Shown in pieces: positions 50,978 to 63,899 of a DNA stretch of 64,000 bases. This DNA is from Paramecium sonneborni. Taxonomy: Eukaryota > Ciliophora > Oligohymenophorea > Peniculida > Parameciidae. Location: the NCBI GenBank assembly GCA_905182985.1, contig CAJJDN010000001.1, forward strand, positions 630,775 to 694,774. Direction: 5' to 3'. Position numbers and translations under genes: made by a program. The number at the start of each line of letters is the position of its first letter. The first letter of the stretch is position 1. Under the pieces are notes generated by a model. That model was given only the letters and a program-made list of their open reading frames with translations. It was not told where the DNA came from and made no database searches.

Positions 50978-51598
50978 ATGACATTTATTACCTTAATCGA
51001 TTTTAATTATTAAATTAAAAATAAATATAAAAATATCTTTTTTTCTTATGTTAAATTCTATTCAATTTTTGAAAAACCATACTTTATCTATTATTTAAAA
51101 TATTTTCTTAACTTTCATAGTCTTGCCGAATAAATTTAAAACTAATATTTTTATCTAATCAAAAGAATAGACCCTTAGGCTGAGGATTATTTTTGTTTAT
51201 TTAAATTCTTATATGATTCTTATTTTAATTATTATCAAACACTTTTCATAGATAGATTGAATGCTATTAATAATTTTTCCTCCTTTAATGATGAATTAAA
51301 AAATGATTTTAAGTAAAAATTTGATGATTAAGAAATTTTAGTCTTAATAGTTTAATTTCATAATCTTATATTTACCTTCTTTGAAATCAGTCTAAAATTT
51401 AATTCGTATCTTTAAAATTAATCCATATTTATTTTGGACAGCGACATCCAATTATAATTTTTAATTTTTTAAAACTAGTTTTTACTAACAATTAAGTTAA
51501 TTTTAATTTACAGGATTACAATAATTTTATCACTAAAAATTTAATATATCTATTTATTTATAAATAAATATTTTTTGGTTATTATCAAAAATAGATGA
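50978..51598 (+). CDS. Unknown protein, aromatic-rich
   Basis: An uninterrupted 206-aa frame (621 nt) runs from ATG 50978 to TGA 51596-51598. Rich in Phe, Tyr, Leu and Ile with a charged middle (FNDELKNDFKQKFDDQEIL). No transmembrane pattern is clear until a hydrophobic stretch near the C-terminus (LLTIKLILIYRITIILSL). The N-terminus (YQIKNKYKNIFFSYVKFYS) looks coding. Family unknown. It starts 192 bp from the divergent sensor gene. Confidence 0.45.
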
Positions 51599-51924
51599 AT
51601 TCTTAAATACCTTAAAATTGAAACATAAAATGATGATTAAATTAAATATAACTTATATAAATAGATTAATTTATAATATTAAAATTTAGCAGTTCACACT
51701 TTCTATATTCCATCAATTAATTGAAACACGAAAAAAATTTTAACAACTAGTGTTTATAATTAGTTGCATATTTATTTTTCTAAACAATATAATTGAATTT
51801 TTTTGAAATTAGAATAATCAAATGATTTTTTCAAATTAATCGTTATATTTAGCAATTCTGAAGACGTATATAGATTAATTATAAATTATTTATTTACATT
51901 AAATATTATGTTTTATAAAATATT
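51599..51924. other. AT-rich intergenic region between convergent genes
   Basis: About 325 bp of AT-rich sequence with no coding frame of note and no repeat seen. Confidence 0.4.
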
Positions 51925-53521
51925 TCAGCTTTAGGCAATTAATACCTTTTTAATACCTTAATTTAGAAACTCAACTTTTAGATTAGAATTTTCATTTGCT
52001 TAATAATAGGCCTATTTATAAAAAATTTTAAATACTTTTTCTGCTGAATCAAAACTGAAGAATTTAAGATGGGCAGCCTTGTCTTTTATTTTGATTTGCA
52101 AATTATCAATTTTTCCATATTTCTTAGAAATAATTTGAATAATTACTTAGAATTCTTCATTGAGCACTTTTGTTACAGTTTTGTCCTTAAATAATTATTC
52201 TGGGATTTAAGTAATTAATAAAGTGTAATCATAGTTCTCGTTTAACCATTATAATTCTGCTTTAAGTTATTCCAAAGAATTCATTTTGGAAATTTCATCC
52301 TTTTTTTAAGTTAATAATCTAAAAATTTGTTTAAATTCTTTACTTTTTTAATTCATCTATTTCAACACTTAATTATGGAGGATAATTATCTTTTCTTTTA
52401 ATTAATAAAAAGGCTAATCTTAATTTATCAACAATTAAGGTTTTTGCTTGTCCTTTAATTTATTCAATTTGAGTATTTAATTCTTATTCTTCTTTGCTTT
52501 TTTTTTATTCTGTTTCCTCTTCCATTTTTGAATCTTATTTTTATGTTACTTATTGTTATTATTGTTATTATTAAGGTTATTATAGAGGGGCTGCTGGTTA
52601 ACTAGTTTGATTAGATACCTTTTTTCCTTCTTTGTCTAATATAATAATCTTATTATTTTTTTGATCATCTTAATTTTATTGCTTCTTTATAATATAAAAA
52701 TATACTTTATTTAAACTTTATGTAAATTCTATTTTAACTCCTTTATGAACAATAAATTTATCAATTAAAGCTTAGGCATCACTAGGATTTTTAAATTGAA
52801 CTGAAGGTACTCTAAACTAAATATATAAAGTACCTTCCTAATAATTGAATTTTTGTTAATTCTCCTCTTCCTGAAAGTAAGGATTCTATTTCTGAATAAG
52901 ATCTCATTTCTCTTGGGACATTTTATAAGAATACAATATTTTTATTATTATTATTATGCTATTATTTTCTATTATTATTATTTGTAATTTAAGAAAGTAA
53001 CTCCTTAAAATTTATTTCCTTTCCAAATGCTTTTTATAATTCTTAAATAAGGTTTGTATTTTTTTAATTTTTTTTTGATTTTTTATTTTTTTCTCTATCT
53101 CTGCTTCTATCTCTTTTATGTTTATTTTATTATTTATTATGACCTCTATTATCTTCCTCATCTGAACTACCAGATGAACTACGTTGTTTAAGATTGTTTT
53201 TTTCTAATGGATCATCACTTGGTCCTTCAACGAAATCAATTAATCTCTCCACATATTTTTGTAAATCTTTTTTTTAATTGATTTTTTATACCTCCTTCTA
53301 CAAGTTTGCTATCATCATCTAAAACAAGATTTTCAAGCATTAATTTAACTTTCTCTCTTCTTGATTAATCTTGATTGAATAAATCAAAGAATTCATTCAA
53401 TAAATCTGCAAATTCATCAATTCCAGTAGAAGAGCTCAATCTAATAATAAATATAAAGCAATTACTCATCTTTATATTTTTTTATGAATGTGAGAATTCT
53501 TTAATGGGTTTTTGTGCTCAT
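51925..53521 (-). CDS. RBM26/RBM27-like RNA-binding protein
   Basis: The protein is 499 aa with four introns (22-25 nt), all needed for the frame. The N-terminus has a PWI-like helical domain (KDELSSSTGIDEFADLLNEF and VKLMLENLV), as in RBM26/27. A basic Arg/Asp-Ser tract follows (KRDRSRDREKNKK). Residues about 170-240 form an RRM (NIVFLQNVPREMRSYSEIE, RVPSVQFKNPSDAQALIDKF). A Gln-rich coiled stretch and a second RRM-like module (DNLQIKIKDKAAHLKFFSF) come next. RBM26/27 proteins act in nuclear RNA quality control with the exosome-targeting machinery. The zinc finger typical of RBM26/27 was not seen. Confidence 0.8.
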
Positions 53522-53866
53522 TAGAAAATTTATAAAAAGAGATATTTATTAATCAAATTAATCAATCACACATTAATATATCAAATAGAGAAATACTTTA
53601 AAATTCATTTTTTTTCTTTTATTTTGTAAAATTAATCTATTTTACATTGAAGTGCTCTAACTACTTTTTAGTTACTTTTTAAATAGAAAGTAATGATTTA
53701 TAATTGGTTTATTGAATCATCTTTATTAAACTGATTTTACACTTTAATTAGAATCAAAACATTTAGAAATTGAATTCTTAAAGATAAAAATCTCTAAAAT
53801 GAGTGTTAAAAAGAACTATGATGTATTCAATAATTTGCAGTCCTTTAATTATTATATTTTATTAAA
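53522..53866. other. AT-rich divergent intergenic region
   Basis: About 345 bp with no coding frame assigned. A short frame from ATG 53799 overlaps the chosen start of the next gene in another frame and was not used. Confidence 0.35.
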
Positions 53867-55046
53867 ATGTATTAATTAAGCATTTCTTAAATTCATTTCA
53901 AATCTCTTGTACAGACATAACTAATGTAAATCTCATTTTAATGTGGTATATGATTCAAAATATTATAGCTGATAAAAGAGAGCCTTTAAGAATAGTAACC
54001 ACTTAAAAAATTATTAAATATTCTCCATCTTGGACTTCTTAATTTGATATAGGAAGATTTGTAATAAATTAATCGATCCTTAGCTTTAAATATTTATAGA
54101 GATACAAGATGAAGAAACTGGATTCATTAAAGTTATTGGATTAGCAAAAATAGAATTAAATGATATTATGGGAAAAGAAGGCATTTATAAAATTGATTTG
54201 GAATAAGGTAATTAAGTAAGTATATTTTTGAAATGCCAAAACTTAATTGAATCAAGTAGAAATTCAGTTTAAATGCAGTCATAAATTTCTTGGACAAAAT
54301 CTTTAAGAACTGAGCCTATTGTATAAAAAAGATAGGGAAGCCCTTAACCTTGTCAAACAAAAGTTAGATAAGAAGTTAAAAAGGTTAATTTATAGGATTT
54401 ACAATAAGTTAAAAATATTTAATTGCCAACTTAAAGTATGCCTAATTTATCAGATAGTAGAATAAGTTTATAAAGAGGAAGAGAAAGTTATAATAGTAAT
54501 TTCACTTATGCAGGTTATTCAATAACAAATAAATGTTCATAATATCAATAAACTGAAAATTTAGATAGCACTATTAAATTTAAATAAATGATTAAAGAAC
54601 TTTCATTATTATTAAATGTTCCATAAGATTGTGATTCTATTGTTTATGCTGTTCAAAAAGTATTGTAGAATTTTAGATAATAAAGTGAGCAATTAATTAA
54701 AATTCAATGCGATCATTAAATATTAAAAACTGAGTACTAAACATTACATCATTTAAAAAATCAGATAGAAACAAATTAAGAAGATTTCAAAATGTAAATA
54801 AAATAGAAATTAAAAAATTATAAGACTTTGTTTGAAGAGAATGTTCAATTAAAAATGACATTGAAAGAAGACTTAAATAAAATTGTTGAATTGAATCTTA
54901 AAATAAAAGAATTAAAAAAAGATGACACAATACTTACAGAAATTAATTCGTTAAATCAATAAATTAAATACATAAATTAAAGTGTTCAACAAAATTAACA
55001 AGATTTTGCAATATTAGTTGAGGAAATCAATTTAATTAATGAATGA
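53867..55046 (+). CDS. NT-C2-like domain plus coiled-coil protein
   Basis: The protein is 377 aa with two 23-nt introns. The first 100 residues read as an N-terminal C2-like sandwich (QIHFKSLVQTQLMQISFQ, PLRIVTTQKIIKYSPSW, FIKVIGLAKIELNDIMG). A Gln/Ser-rich linker follows, then a long coiled coil over the last 150 residues (HHLKNQIETNQEDFKMQIK, MTLKEDLNKIVELNLKIKEL). Such proteins act as membrane-linked scaffolds in ciliates. The start at 53867 was chosen because only this frame joins the first intron to the C2 core. Confidence 0.75.
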
Positions 55047-55237
55047 TTTTATAATATATTAAATACCTATGGATGAATTAAAAAATTTTTATGATATATC
55101 TAATTAAAATATGAATAATTAATGATTATTTGTTAGTACAAGGAGAACAGATAAATCTTTATAAATTAATAAAGATTAAGCAAATAATAAGGAAACGATT
55201 AACAATATATATTCTGTGAATAATATTTAGATCAGAC
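55047..55237. other. Short intergenic region with fragmentary + strand coding-like sequence
   Basis: A mini-frame from ATG 55064 (MDELKNFYDISNQNMNNQ) stops at a TGA, after which the same frame reads STRRTDKSLQINKDQANN. It could be a tiny gene or an alternative 3' end. No usable intron seen. Confidence 0.3.
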
Positions 55238-57012
55238 TCAATCTTAATCATCCCAATGTCCTCTATCTGGCATTTTAGGTCCTCCAGCTGGTTTAGCAAT
55301 AATAATCTAAAGTATAAATAAAAATATTACTTAATCAACTCTTAAGATTGTGACTGCAGCATCTGTAGCTAATTTAACAGCCCACCATTTAGTTTTAAGA
55401 TGATCAAAAACCTTCATTTCATTTGATGGAGTTAATGTTCCATTCTAAATTATATAAAATAAATACAGAAATATTTAAAGAATGTGGTTTTTCAGAATTT
55501 AATTTGTGTAATTGAGCCATCATTTCATTTTATGCAAGGCCAGCATTATCAATTAAAATTCTTGGAATAATTTCAAAAGCCTAGGCGTATTGTCGGTAAG
55601 CATATTAATCAATAGATTTAATTTTATTTGCTTCTTATTCTAATTATTAAGCTAATTTCTAATAAAAAAGATAGAGAGAAGAATATTACAATTTCTGTTG
55701 CTCCTCCACCATATACAAATCTAGAATCTTTAAGCAATGATCGATAACAACTAACTCCATCATCAATAGCTCTTTCAATATCATCTAATAAATTTTAAGT
55801 AGCTCCTCTTAAAACAATAGTAGCCAATTTACAAGTATCACTTTACTTTTCAAAAATAGTAACTTTTTGACTACCAATTTCTTATACATGAACTCGATCA
55901 CATGTTCCTAATTCATCTGGCATAGGAGCAGATAATCTTGATAAGGCACTAGCTCCTATTGCTTTACATATTCTTTTTAATTCAAATTTTGATTAAACTT
56001 TAACAATCATCATTTTATATTTTTCTACGAAGTGTAATACTAATTCTGAAATGCTTCCACCGGCAACAATAAGATTAACACCTGCATCTGCAATACTTTT
56101 TACTATTTTTTCAGCTAATTCTTCTTCACTCTTTGTATAATTCATTAACTCTGAAGCATTTTTAATTAAAACAGTTCCTTTAGTTTCTTATGATTATGGA
56201 TCTAATGGTGCATTAAATACACAAATCTTAGGATTTTCCAATCTATTAATTTATCCTTCTACATTTCTAGTCACAATCAATCCAGATAAAACATGACTGT
56301 CTAAAACAGATCCACCCAAAATTTTTGTAACTCTGACATATTCAGAATCAAAATTTGATTTTTCTCTTGGTAAACATCTTATACATGCTTTAGCTACAAG
56401 TCCTGCTATTAAATTCGAATAACTAAATAATTTTTATAATTATTTACTCTGATAATTTACTACTTAAAGAAGTTCTTATAGCTTAATAGACTTATTATTC
56501 ATCAGCAACATCATTAATTTCCCATACTTTTTATTCATCTAATAAATCTAATGCTTTTTTCAAAGCTGTTTCATAACCAACTACAATTTAGCTATATGAA
56601 TGATAATGAATAAATACCTTGGATGTAATCCTAGTTTAATTAAGCTTTCAGCCTATTACAATAGTTCTCCAGCTAAAGTAATTACAAAATTTGTAGCATC
56701 TCCTTATTCAGTTTCTTACATTTTGGCAGCCATAAGAATCATCTTGGCGGCAGGATGTTAGATTTCCATTTCTTTAAGAATTGTTGCTGCATCACTTGTT
56801 ACAAATATTTTATCAATATGATTAACAACCATTTTTTTCATTCCATTTGGACCTAATGAAGTCTTAGTCATATTAGAGATCTCTTTGCATGCTTATATAT
56901 TCTTAAGAATTGCTTCTTCTAATCCTTGATAATGACGAGCACCCTGATATTTTAATACTATTTATTATACTTCTTTAAGCATAGATTGGAAACCTGCAGC
57001 TGTGGATAACAT
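55238..57012 (-). CDS. CCT8: CCT theta subunit (TCP-1 chaperonin)
   Basis: The product matches the theta subunit of the cytosolic chaperonin, which folds actin and tubulin. Seen: AGFQSMLKEGARHYQGLEEAI at the start (with a 27-nt intron after KE), MTKTSLGPNGMKKMVVNHID, AATILKEMEIQHPAAKM, ETEQGDATNF (the GDGTN ATP motif, here GDATN), and the theta-specific end QIIIAKPAGGPKMPDRGHW. Several short introns are present, including a 24-nt one just before the last IIIAKP. The 27-nt first intron is a multiple of three and contains no TGA, so only the protein match reveals it. Full-length and intact. Confidence 0.95.
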
Positions 57013-57064
57013 AAATTAGATAATTTAATTTTTAAATAATTGCAAAAGAAATATTTAATATTAA

Positions 57065-59113
57065 ATGCCAATTTAGGATGCTTTAATTGTATTTACATAT
57101 TTGCTTCCTGCTACAATAAGTGTTCTATATATTATAGGAATGGCAGTACGATTCTATGATTTACGCTCCAATTTCTAAACTGAACCCCTTCCCTTTAATT
57201 ATTCAATCATTTTGCGGATTACATTGTTAACTCTAGATATTAGTAAATTTATTATCTACTCAGAGCTGCTGAATTTATTGAATTTATTCTAATGTTAACT
57301 TTACATGACCATTAATATTATTACTTTTCTGGCGTACTCTTTGTTAACATTTCAGCAATTATCATGCAAATCATTTTAATGGTAAGATTCTATACAGATT
57401 TAGACTTATGAATATAAGAAATAAGTACCCATGTTCTTTGCTCATAAAATCTATTGGTTCTTAAATTGGTTATTTTTAAGTATCACTCTTGGATTACTTG
57501 CATTTTATGTACATTTTCATTCCGTATTTTAGAATGGGAATCTATATGAATATGTATTACTTTTATTTCGAATTTGTGATTACATCGTTCTTCTTATCTT
57601 TACAATCTGTATAAGAAGATAGGATCTTCCAGAATTCGAGAACTTGGGCTTTTGGAAAAGTGAATTACCAATGATTGATTTATCAGAATCTCAAAGACCA
57701 AGAGTATCTACTGTTAATAGTATTTATTAAATACTCATTAGATTCATCAAATTCCACTTTCTTAAAAATAGATGTGAAGAAATAATGGAATATTGTTGAT
57801 GACGATATTGAAGTCAAATTAGATATGTATATTTCTAATCTTATTATTTCCAAGTATTATTGTAGGAACAGACAAGCAATTCAAAATAAAAAAAAAGATT
57901 TCTCAAATCTTTGAATATCATTCCTAATACGTATTCGAGAATAATGATTATTTTGAATAACATTAAAATGATTTACTACAAATTAATTTCTTAATAAAAT
58001 AGATGTAAGAGAGTCAAGATTTAGCTTTAATTAGTTCTATTTAGAGATACTTTAATTTTATTATAAGTAAGCTTGAATTGATTACGTTGTCTTTTGTTGA
58101 ATTCATTTAATTACAAAATTAAGAGAAATTATTGATTGAAGAAATGAAAATAGCTAATCATACTTAAAATCTACATAAATCATCAATGATAGTTAGGAAG
58201 AATTAAATAAATAAGAAATGTAAATGGGATATCTAATCATAATATCTACCTTATTTGGATGCTAGAATCACAGAATATTAAACCATAAAAAATCTTACTG
58301 AAACTTATGTACAATATACAATGATAACATAATTTGAAGATGAAACTCTTATGGTATAAAGAAGATTTAAGGAATTCTATGAATTTAGTGAAGTAATGAA
58401 AAATATTACAGAAATCAAAAGCTTCCCTCCTTTTCCTCAAAAATCATTAATTAAAATGTCTAATGAAGAAATAGAGGAGAGAAAATAAGATTTAGAGATT
58501 TTCATGAGAGTACTATTGAATGATCGATGTTATCATGTTTCAACTCTATTCAAATTTATAGGAATGTCTCAATTTTTAGAAGAACAAGTTAAAAATCTAT
58601 AAACAAAAGTAATTAAGGAAAGTGAATTGATAAGAAAATTATAGATAAAAAATACTGGATTTGAAGAAGCAGTAGGAAAAGATGGTGATAAATTTATAAG
58701 ATATTCTTTTGTTATAGGAACTGGAGATTTAAAACACACAATTTGGAAAAGATTTAGTTAATTTGATGAATTACATAGTATATTAAAATAAAGGTATATG
58801 AATATAAAATCATAGATATCCTTTATTACCTTAATTACCTTATAAGACTACAGCAGCATTATAGTAAATAAATCCAAATGTCAGATGTGTAAATCTTTAA
58901 TAATATTTACTGGATTTAATAAAAGTGCCTACTATAGGTGAAAATGCTCATGTGAGATAATTTTTAGAGGTCAGAAATTTTGAGAATAGTGTAAATGATT
59001 CAGGATTTGGAGGAGGATCTCTTTCTTAATTTGATAACATTTTGTAAAAATTAGATAATAATAATAAAGATATAGAATAATTGGAAAATATGAGAAACAG
59101 ATTATGGTAATGA
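57065..59113 (+). CDS. Multi-TM protein with two PX domains
   Basis: Exactly 658 aa after three introns (22, 28 and 22 nt). The N-terminal 230 residues hold about seven hydrophobic segments (ALIVFTYLLPATISVLYIIG, YWFLNWLFLSITLGLLAFYV). Two PX (phosphoinositide-binding) domains follow: the first with MVQRRFKEFYEFSEVM and KSFPPFPQKSL, the second with IWKRFSQFDELHSIL and PLLPQLPYK. A central helical region (ENNDYFEQHQNDLLQINFL) and a short coiled C-terminus complete it. It probably tethers or senses endosomal membranes through PI3P, as PX proteins do; the membrane-embedded N-terminus is unusual. It starts 52 bp from CCT8. Confidence 0.8.
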
Positions 59114-59141
59114 AATTATATAATATAAATCAATATCTTAA

Positions 59142-60505
59142 ATGTTTAGATTTCATCGTATACCTAAATATTTCTTATCTCTACATGAGTATCAAACAGC
59201 TGAATTTTTTAAGTCTTTTTAACTTCCTATTCCTCCAGGAAGAATTTGTAAGACTCCAGATGAGGCATACAAGTCAGCTATGAAGATTATTTAAGAAGGA
59301 TCAGATAGAAATTCATTTACAGATGTGGTTGTTAAAGCTTAATGTCATACTGGTGGGAGAGGAAAAGGATATTTTAAGGAAAATGGATTTAATAGTGTAT
59401 CAGTGAATAATTTATATAGGGAATACACATAGCGTCAACACCAGAAGACGTAAAAGAATATGCTAGTAAAATGTTGGGTAATACACTTATTACAAAACAA
59501 ACTGGAAGTTTGGGTAAGAAGTGTGAAATGGTTTATGTGGTAGAAAGAAATTTCTTAAGAAAAGAATTGTATTTGTCAATCCTTTTGGATAGAAATACAG
59601 GTGGATTAGGGATTGTAGCATCTGAAAAGGGAGGTATACATATTGAAGAAAGTGATCCTAATTATATTAAGAAATTCTCTATTGAAATGCCAAATAATGT
59701 GGAAGACATTGATTTCACCATTTATGAAAAGGTTTCAAAAGTATATAAATTGAATCCAATCCAATAAATTTAGATGACAGATGTAATTATATATTTAATG
59801 ATAATAGATATTAAAAAAAATGTTTGATATCTTTTTATAAACTGATGCAACTTTGTTAGAAATAAATCCATTAGGAATTGATTTATAAGGAAATTTGATT
59901 ATTTGTGATCAAAAACTTAATGTTGATGATAACTCTTAATTTAGATAACATGCTATATTTCATATGGAGGATGTAAGATAAAAAGATTGGAAGGAAGTAG
60001 AAGCATAAAAACATGGATTAAATTATATAGCATTGGATGGGAATATTGGTTGTATGGTTAATGGAGCAGGATTAGCTATGGCTACAATGGATTTAATTAA
60101 ATAATATGATGGATCTCCTGCTAATTTCTTAGATGTTGGTGGTAAAGCTACAGATTAAGAAATTGTATCAGCACTTAAAATTATGGATAAAGATCCAAAT
60201 GTAGAAGCTATTCTTGTTAATATTTTTGCTGGTATTGCAAGGTATATTTATTATAATTATTAAAAAGATGTGATTAAATAGTATTGGGTCTATTAAAAGG
60301 ATTAGCAGTATTGGGAATGAAGAAACCAATGGTGTTAAGAATGAAAGGAACAAAAGTTGAAGAAGCTAAGAAATTGATTGATGAATCAGGATTCAATATG
60401 ATGTTTACTGAAGATTTAGATGAAGCAGCAAAGAAAGCTGTTAGAATGGCAGCAATATTAAGATTAGCTAAAGAAGCAAATATAAATGTAAATTTAACAA
60501 GTTGA
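59142..60505 (+). CDS. Succinyl-CoA ligase beta subunit, mitochondrial
   Basis: Exactly 429 aa with three introns (23, 25 and 26 nt). ATP-grasp motifs: [14 protein letters not shown] at the start, [17 protein letters not shown] (nucleotide loop), [10 protein letters not shown] (metal site), [20 protein letters not shown] and [14 protein letters not shown]. The end [20 protein letters not shown] and [11 protein letters not shown] matches the CoA-ligase domain. It makes ATP or GTP in the TCA cycle. The N-terminus ([11 protein letters not shown]) is basic and aromatic, consistent with mitochondrial import. Confidence 0.95.
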
Positions 60506-60533
60506 TATAATTTCATTTTCATCTATACATTAT

Positions 60534-61419
60534 TCAATCGCAATCAATTTTGCTATATTAAAAATTATTTTCTTATTTTAATGTTTATATTTAACTTTAA
60601 CCATTATTTTCTCCATTTATAGTTAATAAATTTCCTAACATATTAAATGCTATTCTCCAAATACTGATATGAAAATCAATTACTTGGATTTCTACTATAT
60701 TATCATCATCAATTCTATGTGTTCTAAGTCTTCCATCCTATATTAAATAATCAATATATATTTTTACATCTCCTCCTGATACAAGAATATTATTTTCTAA
60801 AGGATGGAATTAAACATCTTTTACTACATCGAGATGTGATTGAATTGTATATTTCAATTAAGGTTTATTATTATTTGTGAATTCCCAAACCTTTATTAAT
60901 TTATCAGCACTACAAGTAGCTAATAATGAACCATCTTAATTCCAACATAATCCATGTATTGTTGATTCATGTGCTTACCATTTATGATCAACATCCCAAT
61001 TTTTATTATTATCCAATAAAATTACAAATCCATCTGATGTACCACATGCTAATAATAATTCTCTTGGCATAAATTAAACACAATTAACACTCACTTCATT
61101 CTAAAAACTAGCTACTTTTATCCATTCCTTTTATTCTTTATATATTGATATCTCTCCATCATATGATGATGTTGCTAATACATTTCCAAATCTAGGATGT
61201 GACCAACATAATGAAAACAATGGTGAATCTCGTCTATTATATTGTATTCATTTCTTACATCTTTATTTAACCAACTTATTATTTTTTTGACACGTCATAC
61301 ACATTTATATATCCATCACTTCCACAACTTGCTAATTTATCACCATAATAATCATATTTTATATCATGGATCATACTTTAATGTCCAGAATTTATTTACA
61401 TGCTTTCTGTCAACATCAT
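60534..61419 (-). CDS. Sec13-like WD40 protein
   Basis: The protein is 276 aa with two introns (25 and 30 nt), both in frame. WD-repeat style blades are evident: MIHDIKYDYYGDKLASCGSD, RDSPLFSLCWSHPRFGNVLA, TSSYDGEISIYKEQKEW, SVNCVQFMPRELLLACGTSD, STIHGLCWNQDGSLLATC, and DVVKDVQFHPLENNILVSGG. The LCWSHPRFGN and final WRIAFNMLGNLLTINGEN match Sec13 rather than a generic WD40. Sec13 is shared by the COPII coat and the nuclear pore Y-complex. The 30-nt intron has no stop and is a multiple of three, so that splice is inferred from the WD alignment. Confidence 0.85.
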
Positions 61420-61714
61420 ACAAATTCTAATTATTTTTATTTTTTATTATCAAATATTAAACATATTAATTCTCATATTGTTTATACTCATCTATTTCAT
61501 ATTACTTTTAATTCTCAAAATTATTAAGCTGATTAAAAAAACACATTTTTAGAATATTCTTTAATTGATAATCCAATACTTTTTTATTAAAATACCCTTA
61601 TTTATCTAATTTAATTAAACCAAATCTTATAATAGATTTAAGTAAATTTACAATAATATATCTAACTATTCAATAATCCCTGATTATACATTAAATATCA
61701 AATATAAAGCATAA
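61420..61714. other. AT-rich intergenic region
   Basis: About 295 bp between same-strand genes; no frame of note. Confidence 0.4.
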
Positions 61715-63899
61715 TCATATTTCTCTTGAGAATTCTTCTATAAGAGTCTCTAAAATTTGATCGCTCAATTCCATTAAGTATTCAGCTTTATCATCTTCAA
61801 TCAAAACCCATTTATGTTCCTATTCTTTAATCTATTACATATTCTAATTTATTTACATCCTCAACAAGTAATTTATATAATTATTCATCTCTTATTAATG
61901 CTAAATTATCAAATTAAATATTTGTATCCACTAATAAAGGGTTTTCAACTAAATTTAATTGTTACATTAGCATTAATATGTTTTTCTCTTCAATTATTTC
62001 TTATTTCTCTTATTTAACTATTTCATAATCTTCAGCTGGAAAAAATCCACACAAAACCTTACTTTATTTTGATACTATTTATTTGACTTCTTCCAATATT
62101 AAAGCTAATTTTTCATTTGAAATTGATTATAAAATAATTCTTTTTTATTCCCATGGATATTTTATACCAGAATCTTAATATAAATTTAAATATTTACTAT
62201 AATAATAAGGTCTAAAACGATTCAAAACTTCATTACATGCATCAAATATTGCTTTATTATGAATATGTTGCAACTCTAAAATAGCACAACCAATATCATC
62301 ATCATTTTCATCTGCTGGCATTCTCTAATTTTCATATTCAATAAAAATAGTCTCATCTATTGGAAAAGCAATTTACTCTTAGAATTCTTTATTATTATCA
62401 ATATCATCATCTTCATTTCCATGAATCAATCTCAACCTTTACTTAGGAGTAAATCCAAATGGAGCATTCAAATTTTATATTAGTGATTATTTATGAGTTT
62501 CTAATATATATTAAAATAAGTTGTCTATATATTATTCAATATAAACCATAGAAGTAGGAACACAAGGTGATTCATCCTAATTTATTATCAAATTTGAAAT
62601 TATTAAATAAAGATCATCCCTTTTACTTAACACTTCATCAGTGAGTTCCATCATCATTTCATTTAAAATTTCAGTAGTTACTAAATCTATTGTCTCTTAT
62701 ATTTCCTATTAGGATTTCTCATTATGTTTAGTAACTTTTAAACCATTAAATTATTCATCTATTTATTATTATATTTATTAAATTTAAAAAGTATCTTATG
62801 GATCACATTATAGTTCTGCAGATGCAATCAGTATATCTCTTTAAATTTTTTTTAAAGTTGATATTTCTCTCTTGTGGCCTATCTCAAAAGCTTTTCTAGT
62901 GTTTTATAAATCTTCTAATTCCTTATTCAACCAATCTTCAAGTAATTGATGATCTCTTTCTGAAGCATTTTTTTATTCCATATCATATCTTAGATATAAA
63001 GCTTCTTCTCTATAATTCAAGACCAAATTTTCTTCCAATTAAGATTTCCTTTATAACATAAGCACATTATTTTTAGAGAAATCTTCACTTAATTGTTTTT
63101 GATGTTTATTTATGCTTTTTTCCTATAGTATTTCATTTTCACTTCTTCTTTCCGAAATATTTTCAGACTATTTTAAATGAGTTTAAACAATAGTTATAAT
63201 TTACTATTACATTTATTTGTTTATGTTTGTAATATCTTTATCCTTAACTATTCTTTAAGTAAATAGATTCCAATTTTCAAATTCTTAATTTAATTGATTA
63301 ACAATATGGGAGGATTCTTCAGATATAATTGAACTTTTAATATTTGAAATATGAACTTATTTTTCTCCTCCTTAACAAAATAAAAAACCATCCTCAAAAT
63401 TACTAGGAGATGTTTATTAGGAGACCAATTATTATTATTCCAAATCCATACTTATTTATTAGAGTCTAGATAATGATGTTTTTTAATTCTTCTATTTCTT
63501 ATTTTCCTTGTGCTTTTTATATTCTCTCCAATGAATTTAAATTAATAATGCTGCTTGATTAAAATAATCCTAATTAAAAACTTCTTATTATTCTTCTTAA
63601 TTAATATTAATTTAGGATTTATTATCAATTTATGTTTAATATGATTATTAATGTTTAGCTACTTCTTATTAGAATTTGATTATCTAATCAAGTTGCATTT
63701 TTTCATACCTTTTAGATAATTCTTCAAATCTTTTAATGATCTCATTAACTTTTTAATTTTTCAACTTAGTTTTCTTAGAAGTTCTTTGTTTTGTTTTTTT
63801 CACATTTTGAAATATCTTTTTAGTTTCTAATTATAATTTTTATAGATTGAATAATCTAATAAATATAAATTTCTGAAAAATACTTTTTTTATTTATCAT
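61715..63899 (-). CDS. IQ-motif coiled-coil protein, unknown
   Basis: Exactly 721 aa after one 19-nt intron near 61780, which restores EHKWVLIEDDKAEYLMEL. An IQ motif (ALLIQIHWREYKKHKENKK) lies near residue 125, suggesting calmodulin binding. Helical stretches follow (EILQEKSINKHQKQLSE, DMEQKNASERDHQLLEDW). An acidic Asp-rich segment (HGNEDDDIDNNK) leads to a C-terminal helical region. No known family recognised; the layout suits an axonemal or basal-body protein. Its ATG overlaps the stop of the upstream frame (ATGA at 63899-63896), so the true start could be one of the later ATGs, for example at 63449. Confidence 0.65.
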
